Part shown: positions 37,907 to 48,297 of the stretch, piece after piece | Layout of the letters: each line of letters starts with the position of its first letter | Numbering within the stretch: the first letter of the stretch is position 1 | The notes under the pieces: model-generated | The model's input: the letters and a program-made list of their open reading frames with translations, nothing else | Told to the model about the DNA's origin: nothing | Database searches by the model: none | Assembly (NCBI RefSeq): GCF_000718635.1 | Contig: NZ_JOBF01000003.1 | Location: forward strand, 434,001-498,000 | DNA: 64,000 nucleotides | DNA from: Streptomyces varsoviensis | GTDB taxonomy: Bacteria > Actinomycetota > Actinomycetes > Streptomycetales > Streptomycetaceae | Reading direction: 5' to 3' | Position numbers and translations under genes: made by a program

Positions 37907-38943
37907 TGAACGCACGTCGCACCGGATTCACCCGAATACCCACTGTCACCGTCGCCGCCGTCGCCGCGGCCGGTCTCCTCGCCCTCTCCGCCTGCTCCTC
38001 CGCGGACTCCGCGGCCACGAGCAAGGACGGAAAACTGAAGGTCACGGCGTCGTTCTACCCGATGGAGTTCCTCGCCCAGCAGATCGGCGGGGACCACGTC
38101 AGCGTCACCGACCTGACCAAGCCGGGCGTCGAGCCGCACGATCTGGAGCTCACCCCGAAGCAGACCGCCGCCCTCGGCGAGTCCGGCGCGATCGTCTACC
38201 TCAAGGGCCTCCAGCCCGCCGTCGACGACGCCGTCAAGCAGTCCGGCGTGCAGCACGTCGCCGACGCCGCCTCCCTCACCCGCCTCGAAGCGCACGGCAC
38301 CGAGGTCGACGGGCACCACCACACCACCAAGGACAACGGCACCGGCGCCGGCGGCGAGGACGAGCACGAGCACGGAGACGAGGGCCACGAGCACGGCGGG
38401 CACGACCACGGCGACAGCGCCGCCGCCGACCCGCACATCTGGCTCGACCCCGTGAAGTACGCCGAGGTCGCCAAGGGCGTGAACAAGACCCTCGCCGAGG
38501 CCGACCCCGACCACAAGGCCGACTACCAGAAGAACACCGACGCCCTGGTCAAGAAGCTCGGCGACCTCGACACCGCGTACCGCGACGGCCTGAAGAACCG
38601 CGCCTCCGAAACCTTCATCACCACCCACGCCGCCTTCGGCTACCTCGCCGAGCGGTACGGACTCGTCGAGGAGGCCATCGGCGGCATCGACCCCGAGGCC
38701 GAGCCCAGCGCCGCCCGCGTCAAGGAGCTGCATAAACTCGCCAAGGATCACGGCGTGAGCACCGTCTTCTTCGAGACCCTCGCCAGCCCCGCCACCGCGA
38801 AGACGCTGGCGGGCGACCTGAAGCTGAAGACCGACGTGCTCGATCCGCTCGAAGGCATCACGGACAAGTCCAAGGGCCACGACTACTTCGAGGTCATGAC
38901 GTCCAACCTCAAGGCCTTGCAGACGGCGCTCGGCACCAAGTGA
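37906..38943 (+). CDS. znuA: Zinc ABC transporter binding lipoprotein
   Basis: This is a 345-residue cluster 9 metal-binding protein. A signal peptide ends in the lipobox LALSAC. The body has FYPMEFLAQQIGG, a metal His in GVEPHDLEL, an Asp/Glu/His-rich loop (EDEHEHGDEGHEHGGHDHG) typical of ZnuA, PHIWLDP and a late ITTHAAFGYLAERYG. It captures zinc outside the membrane for ZnuBC. I start at the ATG at 37906, with ATG 37897 possible; both are covered by the Zur-like box. Confidence 0.95.
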   Translation: MNARRTGFTRIPTVTVAAVAAAGLLALSACSSADSAATSKDGKLKVTASFYPMEFLAQQIGGDHVSVTDLTKPGVEPHDLELTPKQTAALGESGAIVYLKGLQPAVDDAVKQSGVQHVADAASLTRLEAHGTEVDGHHHTTKDNGTGAGGEDEHEHGDEGHEHGGHDHGDSAAADPHIWLDPVKYAEVAKGVNKTLAEADPDHKADYQKNTDALVKKLGDLDTAYRDGLKNRASETFITTHAAFGYLAERYGLVEEAIGGIDPEAEPSAARVKELHKLAKDHGVSTVFFETLASPATAKTLAGDLKLKTDVLDPLEGITDKSKGHDYFEVMTSNLKALQTALGTK

Positions 38944-38969
38944 CCCGGGCCCACCCCACGGAGGAACCC

Positions 38970-39749
38970 ATGGAACGGCAACCGACCGAACCGGTCGTCT
39001 CGCTGCGCGGCGGCACCGCCTCGCTCGGCTCGCGCCCCGTGCTGCGCGGCGTCGATCTGACCGTGCGGCGCGGCGAGGTGGTGGCCCTCCTCGGCGCCAA
39101 CGGCTCCGGCAAGTCCACGGCCGTACGGGCCGTCGTGGGGCAGGTCCCGCTCTCCGCCGGCGAGCTGGAGCTCTTCGGCACCCCGCACCGCTCCTTCAAG
39201 GAGTGGGCGCGGATCGGGTACGTACCGCAGCGCACCACCGCCGCCAGCGGGGTGCCCGCGACCGTACGGGAGGTCGTCTCGGCCGGCCGGCTGGCCCGTA
39301 CGAAACTGGGCTGGCCGCGCCGGGCCGACCGGGAGGCCGTCGTACGCGCCCTGGAGCTGGTCGGCATGGCCGACCGGATCAAGGACCCGGTGGCGGCGCT
39401 CTCCGGCGGCCAGCACCAGCGGGTGCTGATAGCCCGGGCGCTGGCCGCCGAGCCCGAGCTGCTGATCATGGACGAGCCGATGGCCGGCGTCGACCTCGCC
39501 AACCAGGCCGTCCTCGCGGACGCCGTGCGCGAACAGGTCGCCGCCGGCACCACCGTCCTGCTCGTGCTGCACGAACTCGGCCCGCTGGAGCCGCTGATCG
39601 ACCGCGCCGTCGTCCTGCGCGACGGCTGCGTCGTCCACGACGGCCCGCCGCCCGAGGCCGTCGGCCAGCACGCGCTCCCCGGCCACGACCACGTACACCC
39701 GCACGCCGGCCCGGCGGCCGAACCGATTCGGACAGGGTTGCTGACCTGA
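38970..39749 (+). CDS. znuC: Zinc ABC transporter ATPase
   Basis: This 259-residue ATPase has Walker A GANGSGKST (about 42), the signature LSGGQHQRV, Walker B LLIMDEPMAGVD and a switch His in VLHELG. It drives zinc uptake through ZnuB. The ATG follows GGAGG; the stop overlaps znuB by one base. Confidence 0.96.
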   Translation: MERQPTEPVVSLRGGTASLGSRPVLRGVDLTVRRGEVVALLGANGSGKSTAVRAVVGQVPLSAGELELFGTPHRSFKEWARIGYVPQRTTAASGVPATVREVVSAGRLARTKLGWPRRADREAVVRALELVGMADRIKDPVAALSGGQHQRVLIARALAAEPELLIMDEPMAGVDLANQAVLADAVREQVAAGTTVLLVLHELGPLEPLIDRAVVLRDGCVVHDGPPPEAVGQHALPGHDHVHPHAGPAAEPIRTGLLT

Positions 39750-40648
39750 TGGACATCCTCGACCTCGCCTTCATGCAGCGCGCGCTGCTCGCCGCCCTCC
39801 TGGTCGGCGTCACCGCCCCCGCCATCGGCATCTACCTCGTCCAGCGCCGCCAGGCGCTGATGGGCGACGGCATCGGCCACGTCGCCCTGACCGGCGTCGG
39901 CCTCGGCTTCCTCCTCAACACCAGCCCGGTGTGGATGGCCACCGCCGTCTCCGTGGCGGGCGCGGTCGCGATGGAGCTGATCCGCTGGTTCGGCCGGACC
40001 CGCGGCGACCTGGCGCTCTCGATGCTCTTCTACGGCGGCATGGCGGGCGGCGTGATGCTGATGAGCCTCTCCGCCAACGGCTCCAACGCCAACCTCATGA
40101 CGTATCTCTTCGGCTCGATCGTCACGGTCTCGCCGTCCGACATCACCACGATGTGCGTGCTGGCCGCCTTCGTCGTCGTGGTCACCCTCGGGCTGCGCCG
40201 CCAGTTGTTCGCGGTCTGCCAGGACGAGGAGTTCGCCCGCGTCACCGGGCTGCCGGTGCGGCTGCTGAACCTGCTGATCGCCGTCACCGCCGCGGTCACC
40301 GTGACCGTCGCGATGCGCGCCGTCGGCCTGCTGCTGGTCTCCGCCCTGATGGTGATACCGGTCGCCGCCGCCCAGCAGATCGCGCGCAGCTTCGCGACCA
40401 CCTTCGCGCTGGCCGCCGCCCTCGGCGTCCTGGTCTCCCTCGCCGGCACCACGACCTCGTACTACGCGGACGTACCGGCCGGCGCGACCATCGTGCTCAT
40501 GGCGATCGTGCTGTTCGTCGTGTTCACCGCGCTCGCCGCGCCGCTGGCGAGGAGGCGGGCGAGAAGCACCACGGCGGCGGCCGAGGAACGGTGCACGCTG
40601 GAGGTGCCGGAGGCCCGGGCGCCGGCGGACGACGTACGGGTCGTCTAG
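39749..40648 (+). CDS. znuB: Zinc ABC transporter permease
   Basis: This 299-residue ABC-3 family membrane protein has about eight helices, with LMGDGIGHVALTGVGLG after helix 1 and the contact-region ARVTGLPVRLLN. It begins one base into the znuC stop, so it is translationally coupled. The Zur regulator gene lies 250 bases downstream. Confidence 0.95.
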   Translation: MDILDLAFMQRALLAALLVGVTAPAIGIYLVQRRQALMGDGIGHVALTGVGLGFLLNTSPVWMATAVSVAGAVAMELIRWFGRTRGDLALSMLFYGGMAGGVMLMSLSANGSNANLMTYLFGSIVTVSPSDITTMCVLAAFVVVVTLGLRRQLFAVCQDEEFARVTGLPVRLLNLLIAVTAAVTVTVAMRAVGLLLVSALMVIPVAAAQQIARSFATTFALAAALGVLVSLAGTTTSYYADVPAGATIVLMAIVLFVVFTALAAPLARRRARSTTAAAEERCTLEVPEARAPADDVRVV

Positions 40649-40801
40649 GACGTACGAGTCGTCCGGCCCGTACGCCGTCGGCGGGTCGCGTACGAGTCCA
40701 GCGGACCCGGTCCGTACGCGCCGCCGACGGACCGCGTACGGGGCGGGCCCGCACCCCGCCCATTACGGCCAGGGGGAGCGCTCCCGCCCCGGAACCCTGG
40801 C

Positions 40802-40832
40802 CAGCGCCCTGGGGATATCCCCCGGGGCGCTG
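40802..40832. terminator. Long near-perfect palindrome between znuB and zur
   Basis: The 31-base element is centred on GATATC with outer arms CAGCGCCC and GGGCGCTG. It stands 150 bases after znuB and 68 before zur, and could end the znu transcript or bind a regulator. Confidence 0.45.
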
Positions 40833-40899
40833 CCGCACCTGGCACAATTGGCCGGGTCACACGTGACGACGGGCATGCAAGCGAGCAGGAGGAGGCACT

Positions 40900-41307
40900 G
40901 TGGTGACCGCTGGTCCACCGGTACGCGGCCGATCCACCAGGCAGCGAGCCGCCGTCGCGGCGGCGCTCGATCAGGTGGACGAGTTCCGCAGCGCGCAAGA
41001 ACTCCACGACATGCTCAAGCACCGCGGCGACTCCGTGGGCCTGACCACGGTCTACCGCACCCTCCAGTCCCTCGCCGACGCCGGCGAGGTCGACGTGCTC
41101 CGCACCAGCGAGGGCGAGGCCGTCTACCGCCGCTGCTCCAGCGGCCACCACCACCATCTGGTGTGCCGGGTCTGCGGCAAGGCGGTCGAGGTCGAGGGCC
41201 CCGCCGTCGAGAAGTGGGCGGACTCCATCGCCGCCGAGCACGGCTTCGTGGACGTCGCCCACACCATCGAGATCTTCGGCACCTGCGACGACTGCTCGAA
41301 GCAGTAG
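40900..41307 (+). CDS. zur: Zinc uptake regulator (Fur family)
   Basis: This 135-residue Fur-type repressor has a winged helix with VGLTTVYRTLQSLADAGEVD, a metal site of HHHHLVCRVCGK with structural Cys pairs CRVC and CDDC, and an HTIEIFGTC end. With zinc bound it represses znuACB and related genes; its placement after znuACB supports Zur over Fur. Starts GTG 40900 or 40903 both follow GGAGGAGG. Confidence 0.95.
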   Translation: MVTAGPPVRGRSTRQRAAVAAALDQVDEFRSAQELHDMLKHRGDSVGLTTVYRTLQSLADAGEVDVLRTSEGEAVYRRCSSGHHHHLVCRVCGKAVEVEGPAVEKWADSIAAEHGFVDVAHTIEIFGTCDDCSKQ

Positions 41308-41342
41308 CCGCAGGGCCGTTCGTCCGCCTCCCGGCGCCGGGG

Positions 41343-42188
41343 TCAGCCCGCCGAGCCCGGCTTTGCCGCGTCGTCGGCGCCGTCGGCCGCCACGGCCTCC
41401 GCGGCGCCGAACCGGCGGTCGCGCTGCGCGTATTCGAGGCAGGCGCGCCACAGGTCGCGGCGGTCGAAGTCGGGCCACAGGACGTCCTGGAAGACCATCT
41501 CCGCGTACGCGCTCTGCCAGATCAGATAGTTCGAGGTGCGCTGCTCCCCGGAGGGGCGCACGAAGAGGTCCACGTCCGGCATGTCCGGGTAGTACATGTA
41601 CTTGGCGAAGGTCTTCTCATTGACCTTCGACGGGTCGAGCCGCCCCGCCTTGACGTCCGCGGCCATCGCCGCCGCCGCGTCCGCGATCTCCGCCCGGCCG
41701 CCGTAGTTCACGCAGAAGTACATGGTCATGGCGTCGTTGTGCTTGGTCTGCTCCTGCGCGACCTGGAGCTCCTGGACGACGGACTTCCACAGCTTGGGCA
41801 TCCGCCCGGTCCAGCGCACCCGGATGCCCATCTCGTCCATCTCGTCGCGGCGGCGGCGGATGACATCGCGGTTGAAGTTCATCAGGAAGCGCACCTCCTC
41901 GGGCGAGCGCTTCCAGTTCTCGGTGGAGAAGGCGTAGAGGGAAAGGTTCTTGACACCCAGCTCCAGGCAGCCCTTGAGCACGTCGAGGACGACGCCCTCG
42001 CCGACCTTGTGGCCCTCGGTGCGCGGCAGCCCGCGCTCCTTGGCCCAGCGGCCGTTGCCGTCCATGACGATCGCCACGTGGTTCGGCACCAGCTCGCCGG
42101 GGATCTTCGGCGGCCGGGCCCCGGAGGGGTGCGGTTCCGGCGTGAGGTATTCGCGTCGGGAACGGCCCAGAATCCCGCGTCGTGCCAT
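41343..42188 (-). CDS. uppS: Isoprenyl (undecaprenyl) diphosphate synthase
   Basis: This 281-residue cis-prenyltransferase makes the C55 lipid carrier for cell-wall synthesis from FPP and IPP. It has [13 protein letters not shown] (catalytic Asp), [13 protein letters not shown], and C-terminal [21 protein letters not shown]. An Arg-rich 30-residue N-terminus is normal for Streptomyces. I chose the ATG at 42188 because GGAGAAG lies at a usable distance; the GTG at 42197 touches that site. It lies 37 bases after recO and is probably co-transcribed. Confidence 0.96.
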   Translation of the reverse strand: MARRGILGRSRREYLTPEPHPSGARPPKIPGELVPNHVAIVMDGNGRWAKERGLPRTEGHKVGEGVVLDVLKGCLELGVKNLSLYAFSTENWKRSPEEVRFLMNFNRDVIRRRRDEMDEMGIRVRWTGRMPKLWKSVVQELQVAQEQTKHNDAMTMYFCVNYGGRAEIADAAAAMAADVKAGRLDPSKVNEKTFAKYMYYPDMPDVDLFVRPSGEQRTSNYLIWQSAYAEMVFQDVLWPDFDRRDLWRACLEYAQRDRRFGAAEAVAADGADDAAKPGSAG

Positions 42189-42224
42189 GCGTGCCACTTC
42201 TCCTAGGTTCGGTAGCTGGTGCTG

Positions 42225-42971
42225 CTACTTCTCGACGTACCGGAGCGAACGCAGCCCCCGCTCCAGATGCCAGTGCAGATACGCCGCCACCAGACCGCTG
42301 CCCTCCCTGGCATGCCGCGCCTCGCAGGCGTCGGCCGTCCCCCAGTCCCCCGTCAGCAGCGCGCCGAGCAGCGCGATCGACTCAGAGGAGGGTACGACGC
42401 TTCCGGGCACCCGGCACTCACCGCAGATCACACCTCCCGCGGCGACGGAGAAGAACCGGTTCGGCCCGGGCATTCCGCACTTCGCGCACGCCTCGAAGCT
42501 GGGCGCGTAGCCGTTGACGGCCAGCGACCGCAGCAGGAACGCGTCGAGGATCAGATGCGGCTCGTGCTCCCCCGCCGCCAGGGTGCGCAGCCCCCCGACG
42601 AGCAGCAGATACTGCTGCACCGCCGGCTCGCCCTCATGATCGGTGAACCGCTCGGCGGTCTCCAGCATGGCGGTGCCGGCGGTGTAGCGCGCGTAGTCGG
42701 TGACGATCGGCCCACCGTACGGAGCGATCGTCTCGCTCTGCGTGCACAGCGGCAGCCCGCGCCCCAGCAGCTCCGCCCCTCGCGCGAAGAACTGCACGTC
42801 GACGTGGGAGAACGGCTCCAGCCGCGCCCCGAACTTCGACTTCGTCCGCCGCACCCCCCGCGCCACGGCCCGCACCCGCCCGTGCCCGCGCGTCAGCAGC
42901 GTGATGATCCGGTCCGCTTCCCCGAGCTTCTGGGTGCGCAGCACGATGCCGTCGTCGCGGAACAGACTCAT
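42225..42971 (-). CDS. recO: DNA repair protein RecO
   Basis: This 248-residue mediator loads RecA at gaps and anneals strands. It begins MSLFRDDGIVLRTQKLGEAD with the OB-fold, and has the zinc finger ACAKCGMPGP...CGECR (about 150-180). An ATG at 42980 would add three residues; I keep the usual MSLFRDDG start. Confidence 0.95.
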   Translation of the reverse strand: MSLFRDDGIVLRTQKLGEADRIITLLTRGHGRVRAVARGVRRTKSKFGARLEPFSHVDVQFFARGAELLGRGLPLCTQSETIAPYGGPIVTDYARYTAGTAMLETAERFTDHEGEPAVQQYLLLVGGLRTLAAGEHEPHLILDAFLLRSLAVNGYAPSFEACAKCGMPGPNRFFSVAAGGVICGECRVPGSVVPSSESIALLGALLTGDWGTADACEARHAREGSGLVAAYLHWHLERGLRSLRYVEK

Positions 42972-43039
42972 GCCGCTCATTGTCCCGCATGTGGGTGTCC
43001 GCTGTGCGCGGGCCCGGGCCGAGCCCCGCGGCGCCCGCG

Positions 43040-43759
43040 TCAGATCGCCGAGCGGCCGCCGTCGGCGGGGATGATCGCGCCCGTCATGTAGCCGGCTCGG
43101 TCGCTCGCCACGAAGGCGACGACCTCCGCGACCTCGCTCGGGTCCGCCGCGCGGGCCATCGGGACCGTGTTGCCGAAGCCGCCGAGGTCGTCGCCCAGTG
43201 CGGCCGTCGCCTTCGCGGAGCGCATGGGGCCGGGCGATACGGCGTTGACGCGGACCTTCGAGGGGGCGAGCTCCGCTGCCCAGGCGCGGGTCAGGGACTC
43301 AAGGGCCGCCTTCGTGGCGCCGTAGACGGCCATGTCGGGCATGCCGATTCCGGCGGCCGTCGACGAGATGTTGACGATGCTGCCGCCGCCGTTGGCGGCC
43401 ATGCGCGGGGCCAGGGCCGTGGTGAGGACGAACGGGGCGCGGACGTTGACGGCGAACGCCTCGTCGTAGGCGGGGAGTTCACGTGTGGCGCCCAGCAGGA
43501 GCGCCGCGTTGTTGATCAGGATGTCCACGTCGCCGGCCGCCTCGGCCAAGCGTTGCACCTCCTCGCTGTCGATCAGGTCGGCGCGCAGGAAGCGGGTGTG
43601 GCCGCCGAGGTCCGCCACGGCCTCGGCGCCGCGCGCCTCGTCCCGGCCGGTGATGGTTACGGCGGCGCCCCCGGCGGCCAGGGCCCGCGCCACCGCGTGG
43701 CCCAGGCCGCCGATCGCCCCGGCGCCCGTGACCAGGGCCGTCTTCCCCTTGAACATCAT
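43040..43759 (-). CDS. Short-chain dehydrogenase/reductase
   Basis: This 239-residue classical SDR has TGAGAIGGLGHAVA at the nucleotide site (an extra Gly-Ala-Ile-Gly compared with the usual GxxxGxG), NNAA, SSTAAG and the catalytic YGATK. The C-terminal end is VNAVSPGPM...IPADGG. It overlaps the stop of the preceding gene (ATGATG), so the two are co-translated with the unknown protein and may be controlled by the TetR gene. Confidence 0.9.
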   Translation of the reverse strand: MMFKGKTALVTGAGAIGGLGHAVARALAAGGAAVTITGRDEARGAEAVADLGGHTRFLRADLIDSEEVQRLAEAAGDVDILINNAALLLGATRELPAYDEAFAVNVRAPFVLTTALAPRMAANGGGSIVNISSTAAGIGMPDMAVYGATKAALESLTRAWAAELAPSKVRVNAVSPGPMRSAKATAALGDDLGGFGNTVPMARAADPSEVAEVVAFVASDRAGYMTGAIIPADGGRSAI

Positions 43760-44445
43760 CGGTTCGTCGCCGCCGCCGCGTTGCGGATCCAGCTACGGAA
43801 CTCGATCGACAGGTGCTGGCAGTGGCCCTCGATCATCGAGTCCGGGGCGGCGGACGGGTAGATGACGCGGACCACGACATCGGCGCCGGTCTCCGTGTCG
43901 CGCGCCTGGTGCAGGCAGTACGCGAAGGGGGTGCCGTCGTCCAGGCTGAGCAGGGCGTTCATCAGGGTGACGGGGTAGGACGCGTCGAGGTATTCGGCGA
44001 CCAGGGGCGGCAGTTCGCGGGCGACCGACACCTTGAAGCGGGTGAGGTGGCCGCCGATGGTCTCGACCATGCCGCCGGTGTACGTCGGGGGCTCGACGTA
44101 GTGCTCGGGGTGGGCGTTGAGGAGCAGCGACTTGTCCTGGAAGCGGCCGGTGGCGGCCTGCGCCTGGAACCAGGTGGCCAGGCCGGTGCCGCTGAGGCCG
44201 CGCACGGTGAACTCGGTGCGGGACTCGCGGTACGTGCCGGCGGACGCCTCGATCAGTTCCTTCTGGAACCGGTCGCCGGCAGCTATCTGGTCGGCGAGGA
44301 GGTCCATCATGACCTGGCCGCCGGCCAGGGACTTCAGGTTCTTCAGGGCGCGCCGCGCGGCCGCCAGCTCCCACTGGTCGACCGTGGTCTCGTCGTACGT
44401 ACGGCCCATGGTGTGGACATCGACCGTCACAGGGGCAGTGCTCAT
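43756..44445 (-). CDS. Unknown protein coupled to an SDR
   Basis: This 229-residue soluble protein is one I do not recognise. It begins MSTAPVTVDVHTMGRTYDET and is mostly helical then beta-rich (SLAGGQVMMDLLADQIAAGDR, LLLNAHPEHYVEPPTYTGG, SIEFRSWIRNAAA). No signal peptide or membrane helix is visible. The ATG at 44445 follows GGAAGGAAA. It overlaps the SDR gene and is divergent from the TetR gene, so it could be part of a TetR-controlled small-molecule response. Confidence 0.75.
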   Translation of the reverse strand: MSTAPVTVDVHTMGRTYDETTVDQWELAAARRALKNLKSLAGGQVMMDLLADQIAAGDRFQKELIEASAGTYRESRTEFTVRGLSGTGLATWFQAQAATGRFQDKSLLLNAHPEHYVEPPTYTGGMVETIGGHLTRFKVSVARELPPLVAEYLDASYPVTLMNALLSLDDGTPFAYCLHQARDTETGADVVVRVIYPSAAPDSMIEGHCQHLSIEFRSWIRNAAAATNR

Positions 44446-44587
44446 GGTGTTTCCTTCCGCGCCGCTGCACGCGTTCGCTACTGCACGCGTCACCGCTGGC
44501 GCTTTTGCTCGCGCTCTTGCTCGCGACTCTCGCGAAAACGGCATAAAGGTGGCCTATCGCCACAAACGCCGCTGGCTTCACCATCAC

Positions 44588-44613
44588 TGTAAGATGCCAG
44601 CATGCATCTTACA
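44588..44613. promoter_or_regulatory. Perfect 10-bp-arm palindrome covering the TetR start codon
   Basis: TGTAAGATGC (44588-44597) and GCATCTTACA (44604-44613) are perfect inverse copies with six bases between. The ATG of the TetR gene is at 44602-44604. The site is a strong candidate operator for that protein and suggests a leaderless transcript. Confidence 0.85.
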
Positions 44614-45201
44614 AGCCCCGATGATCCCGCCCCCCGACGCCGCAGACACGGCGAGGAACTGAGAACGGCCCTGCTCGACGCCGCCTGGGAGGAGCTGATG
44701 GAGCGCGGCTACGCCGCGTTCACCCTCGCGGCCGTCGCCCAGCGCGCCGGCACCAGCCGGCCGGTCGTGAACCGCCACTGGGCCGCCAAGGACACGCTCG
44801 TACGCGACGCGATCACGCGCGCCAGCGAGAAGTTCACGCTCACCGACCCGGACACCGGGTCCCTGCGCGACGACACCGTGGCGCTGCTGGAACAGCTCAA
44901 CGGCGCGTTCACGATGTTCGCCGCGGCCATGACCGCGCAGCTCGCCGCCTTCTTCGAGGAGACCGGCACGACCCCGGCCGAGCTGCGGACATCACTGATC
45001 GACGAGCGGTGGTCGCTGATCGAGTCCGTGACGCGCCGCGCCGTCGAGCGCGGCGAGATCGACGGGGCCAGGCTGACCCCGCGCATCACACGGCTCCCCT
45101 ACGACCTGCTCCGCCACGACGTGCTGATGAATCTGCGGCCCATGCCGACCCCGGACATCGAGGAGGTCGTCGACACCCTCTTCATGCCCCTGGTCACGTG
45201 A
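44602..45201 (+). CDS. TetR-family regulator
   Basis: This 199-residue repressor has the N-terminal HTH AFTLAAVAQRAGTSRPVVNRHWAAKDTL (about 40-65) and an all-helical ligand domain (TMFAAAMTAQLAAFFEETG). The palindrome over its start codon suggests autorepression and control of the divergent unknown-SDR pair. The ATG at 44602 has no ribosome site, consistent with a leaderless message. Confidence 0.92.
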   Translation: MHLTSPDDPAPRRRRHGEELRTALLDAAWEELMERGYAAFTLAAVAQRAGTSRPVVNRHWAAKDTLVRDAITRASEKFTLTDPDTGSLRDDTVALLEQLNGAFTMFAAAMTAQLAAFFEETGTTPAELRTSLIDERWSLIESVTRRAVERGEIDGARLTPRITRLPYDLLRHDVLMNLRPMPTPDIEEVVDTLFMPLVT

Positions 45202-45211
45202 GCACGCACGG

Positions 45212-45922
45212 TCAGGACGGGGTACGGGCCGCCGTCAGCAGGCGGTCCGTGTCCTCGGGGCGCAGCAGCAGCGCCCGGCCCACCGTGGCCAGCACCTCCC
45301 GCTCCGCCGGCCGGTACGGGCCGTCGGCCAGGGCGATCCGCGCGCCCTGGAGCAGGATCGACTCGCGGCCGGCCGGCGCCAGGTGCGGGGCGAGCGGTTC
45401 CAGGGCCTCGTGCAGCTCGATGGCCAGCGCGGTGCCGCAGGGGTCGAAGCCGTCGCGGCCGTCGGTGTACGTGCCGGGGAGCCGGCCCGTATCGGCGGCG
45501 AGCGCCTCGATCAGGGTGAGCAACTGCTCCTCGTTGCAGTCGGCGTACCCGGCGGCCCGCACCGTGCCGACCGCGGCCTGGCGGACGCCGCGCGCCTCGG
45601 TGCCGCCCGCGGCGAGCACGGCCAGCGCGACGGTGTGCACGGCGTCGCGCAGCATCGCCGAGAAGCGGGTGGTGGTGGGGTGGTCGAGGGCGTCCAGCGA
45701 GGAGCGGGAGTGGCAGTCGGTGCATTCGACGACCGGGCCGACGGGGCCGCGCGGCAGCAGCGGGACGCCGAAGGCGAAGAGGCGGCGGCGTCCGGTGCGG
45801 CGGTGGTAGTTGCGGTCGCCGCCGCAGTCGGCGCAGAAGAACTCGCCGTCGCCGACGGTGCGCCATACGGTGCGTACGCCGACAAGGCAACGGTTCCGCT
45901 CGTGTCGGTCTTGCGTGTGCAT
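45212..45922 (-). CDS. TerB-like protein with N-terminal zinc ribbon
   Basis: This 236-residue soluble protein has a zinc ribbon of two Cys pairs (FFCADCGGDRNYHRR ... VECTDCHSR, about 29-70), then an all-alpha TerB-type domain (LLTLIEALAADTGR, REVLATVGRALLLR). TerB domains occur in tellurite/stress systems and are widespread in Streptomyces without known function. The ATG at 45922 follows GGAGGT. Confidence 0.8.
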   Translation of the reverse strand: MHTQDRHERNRCLVGVRTVWRTVGDGEFFCADCGGDRNYHRRTGRRRLFAFGVPLLPRGPVGPVVECTDCHSRSSLDALDHPTTTRFSAMLRDAVHTVALAVLAAGGTEARGVRQAAVGTVRAAGYADCNEEQLLTLIEALAADTGRLPGTYTDGRDGFDPCGTALAIELHEALEPLAPHLAPAGRESILLQGARIALADGPYRPAEREVLATVGRALLLRPEDTDRLLTAARTPS

Positions 45923-46038
45923 CACGCCGCACCTCCATAACGCCACGGCACCGTCGCCGCGTTGACGTGATGTTAGCCACATCGATGATGCCGCGTCAGC
46001 ACCTCGTACGCACCCGGAGGACGGCAGCGGACCGAACG

Positions 46039-46077
46039 CGCCGCCCCGCACCCCGGCGGGCGGGGTGCGGGGCGGCG
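46039..46077 (-). terminator. Hairpin terminator after leuA
   Basis: The 16-base arms CGCCGCCCCGCACCCC (46039-46054) and GGGGTGCGGGGCGGCG (46062-46077) are perfectly complementary with a seven-base loop, 34 bases after the leuA stop. Confidence 0.9.
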
Positions 46078-46110
46078 GGCGGTCGCCGGACGCGTCCGGC
46101 GAAGGGCAGG

Positions 46111-47967
<1,857 letters not shown>

Positions 47968-47973
47968 CTACGA

Positions 47974-48021
47974 CTACAGGCCCTCGCCGCGGCAGCTAAG
48001 GAGAAGCAGCCCGAAACGCAT
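47974..48021 (-). CDS. leuA leader peptide (attenuation)
   Basis: A 15-codon frame, MRFGLLLLSCRGEGL, carries four consecutive leucine codons and lies 90 bases before leuA in the same direction. RNA inside and after it can pair: the peptide end CCGCGGCGAGGG (47981-47992) with CCCTCCCCGCGG (47949-47960; one mismatch), and GGCCGAC (47962-47968) with GTCGGCC (47916-47922). Stalling at Leu codons would change which forms. A U-run terminator is not evident. Confidence 0.85.
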   Translation of the reverse strand: MRFGLLLLSCRGEGL

Positions 48022-48118
48022 GATGCTCAGCACCCTAACCGAGCCGTCCGGGAACCGGCGGTCCCGTATCAGTATGCGGGACGAGACATCCGTCACCGGG
48101 CGCCGTACGCACGGCCGC

Positions 48119-48225
48119 GGCGCAGCACAGAGCGGTCCCGGTGCGGCGCGGAAGCCCGGCCCCGGCGCAGCACAGAGCGGTCCCGGTGCGGCGCGGAAGC
48201 CCGGCCCCGGCGCAGCACAGAGCGG
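48119..48225. repeat. 45-bp tandem repeat, 2.4 copies
   Basis: Units begin at 48119, 48164 and 48209 (partial), reading GGCGCAGCACAGAGCGG then CGGTGCGGCGCGGAAGCCC. The repeat lies upstream of the divergent leuA leader and the metalloprotease; 45 is a multiple of three, but no translation of it is expected. Confidence 0.9.
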
Positions 48226-48297
48226 CCCGCCGGCGGCGGACAAGAGGAGGCCAACCACTCGATTTCACTAATCATGACGCCAGGCAGTGACAAGGCG

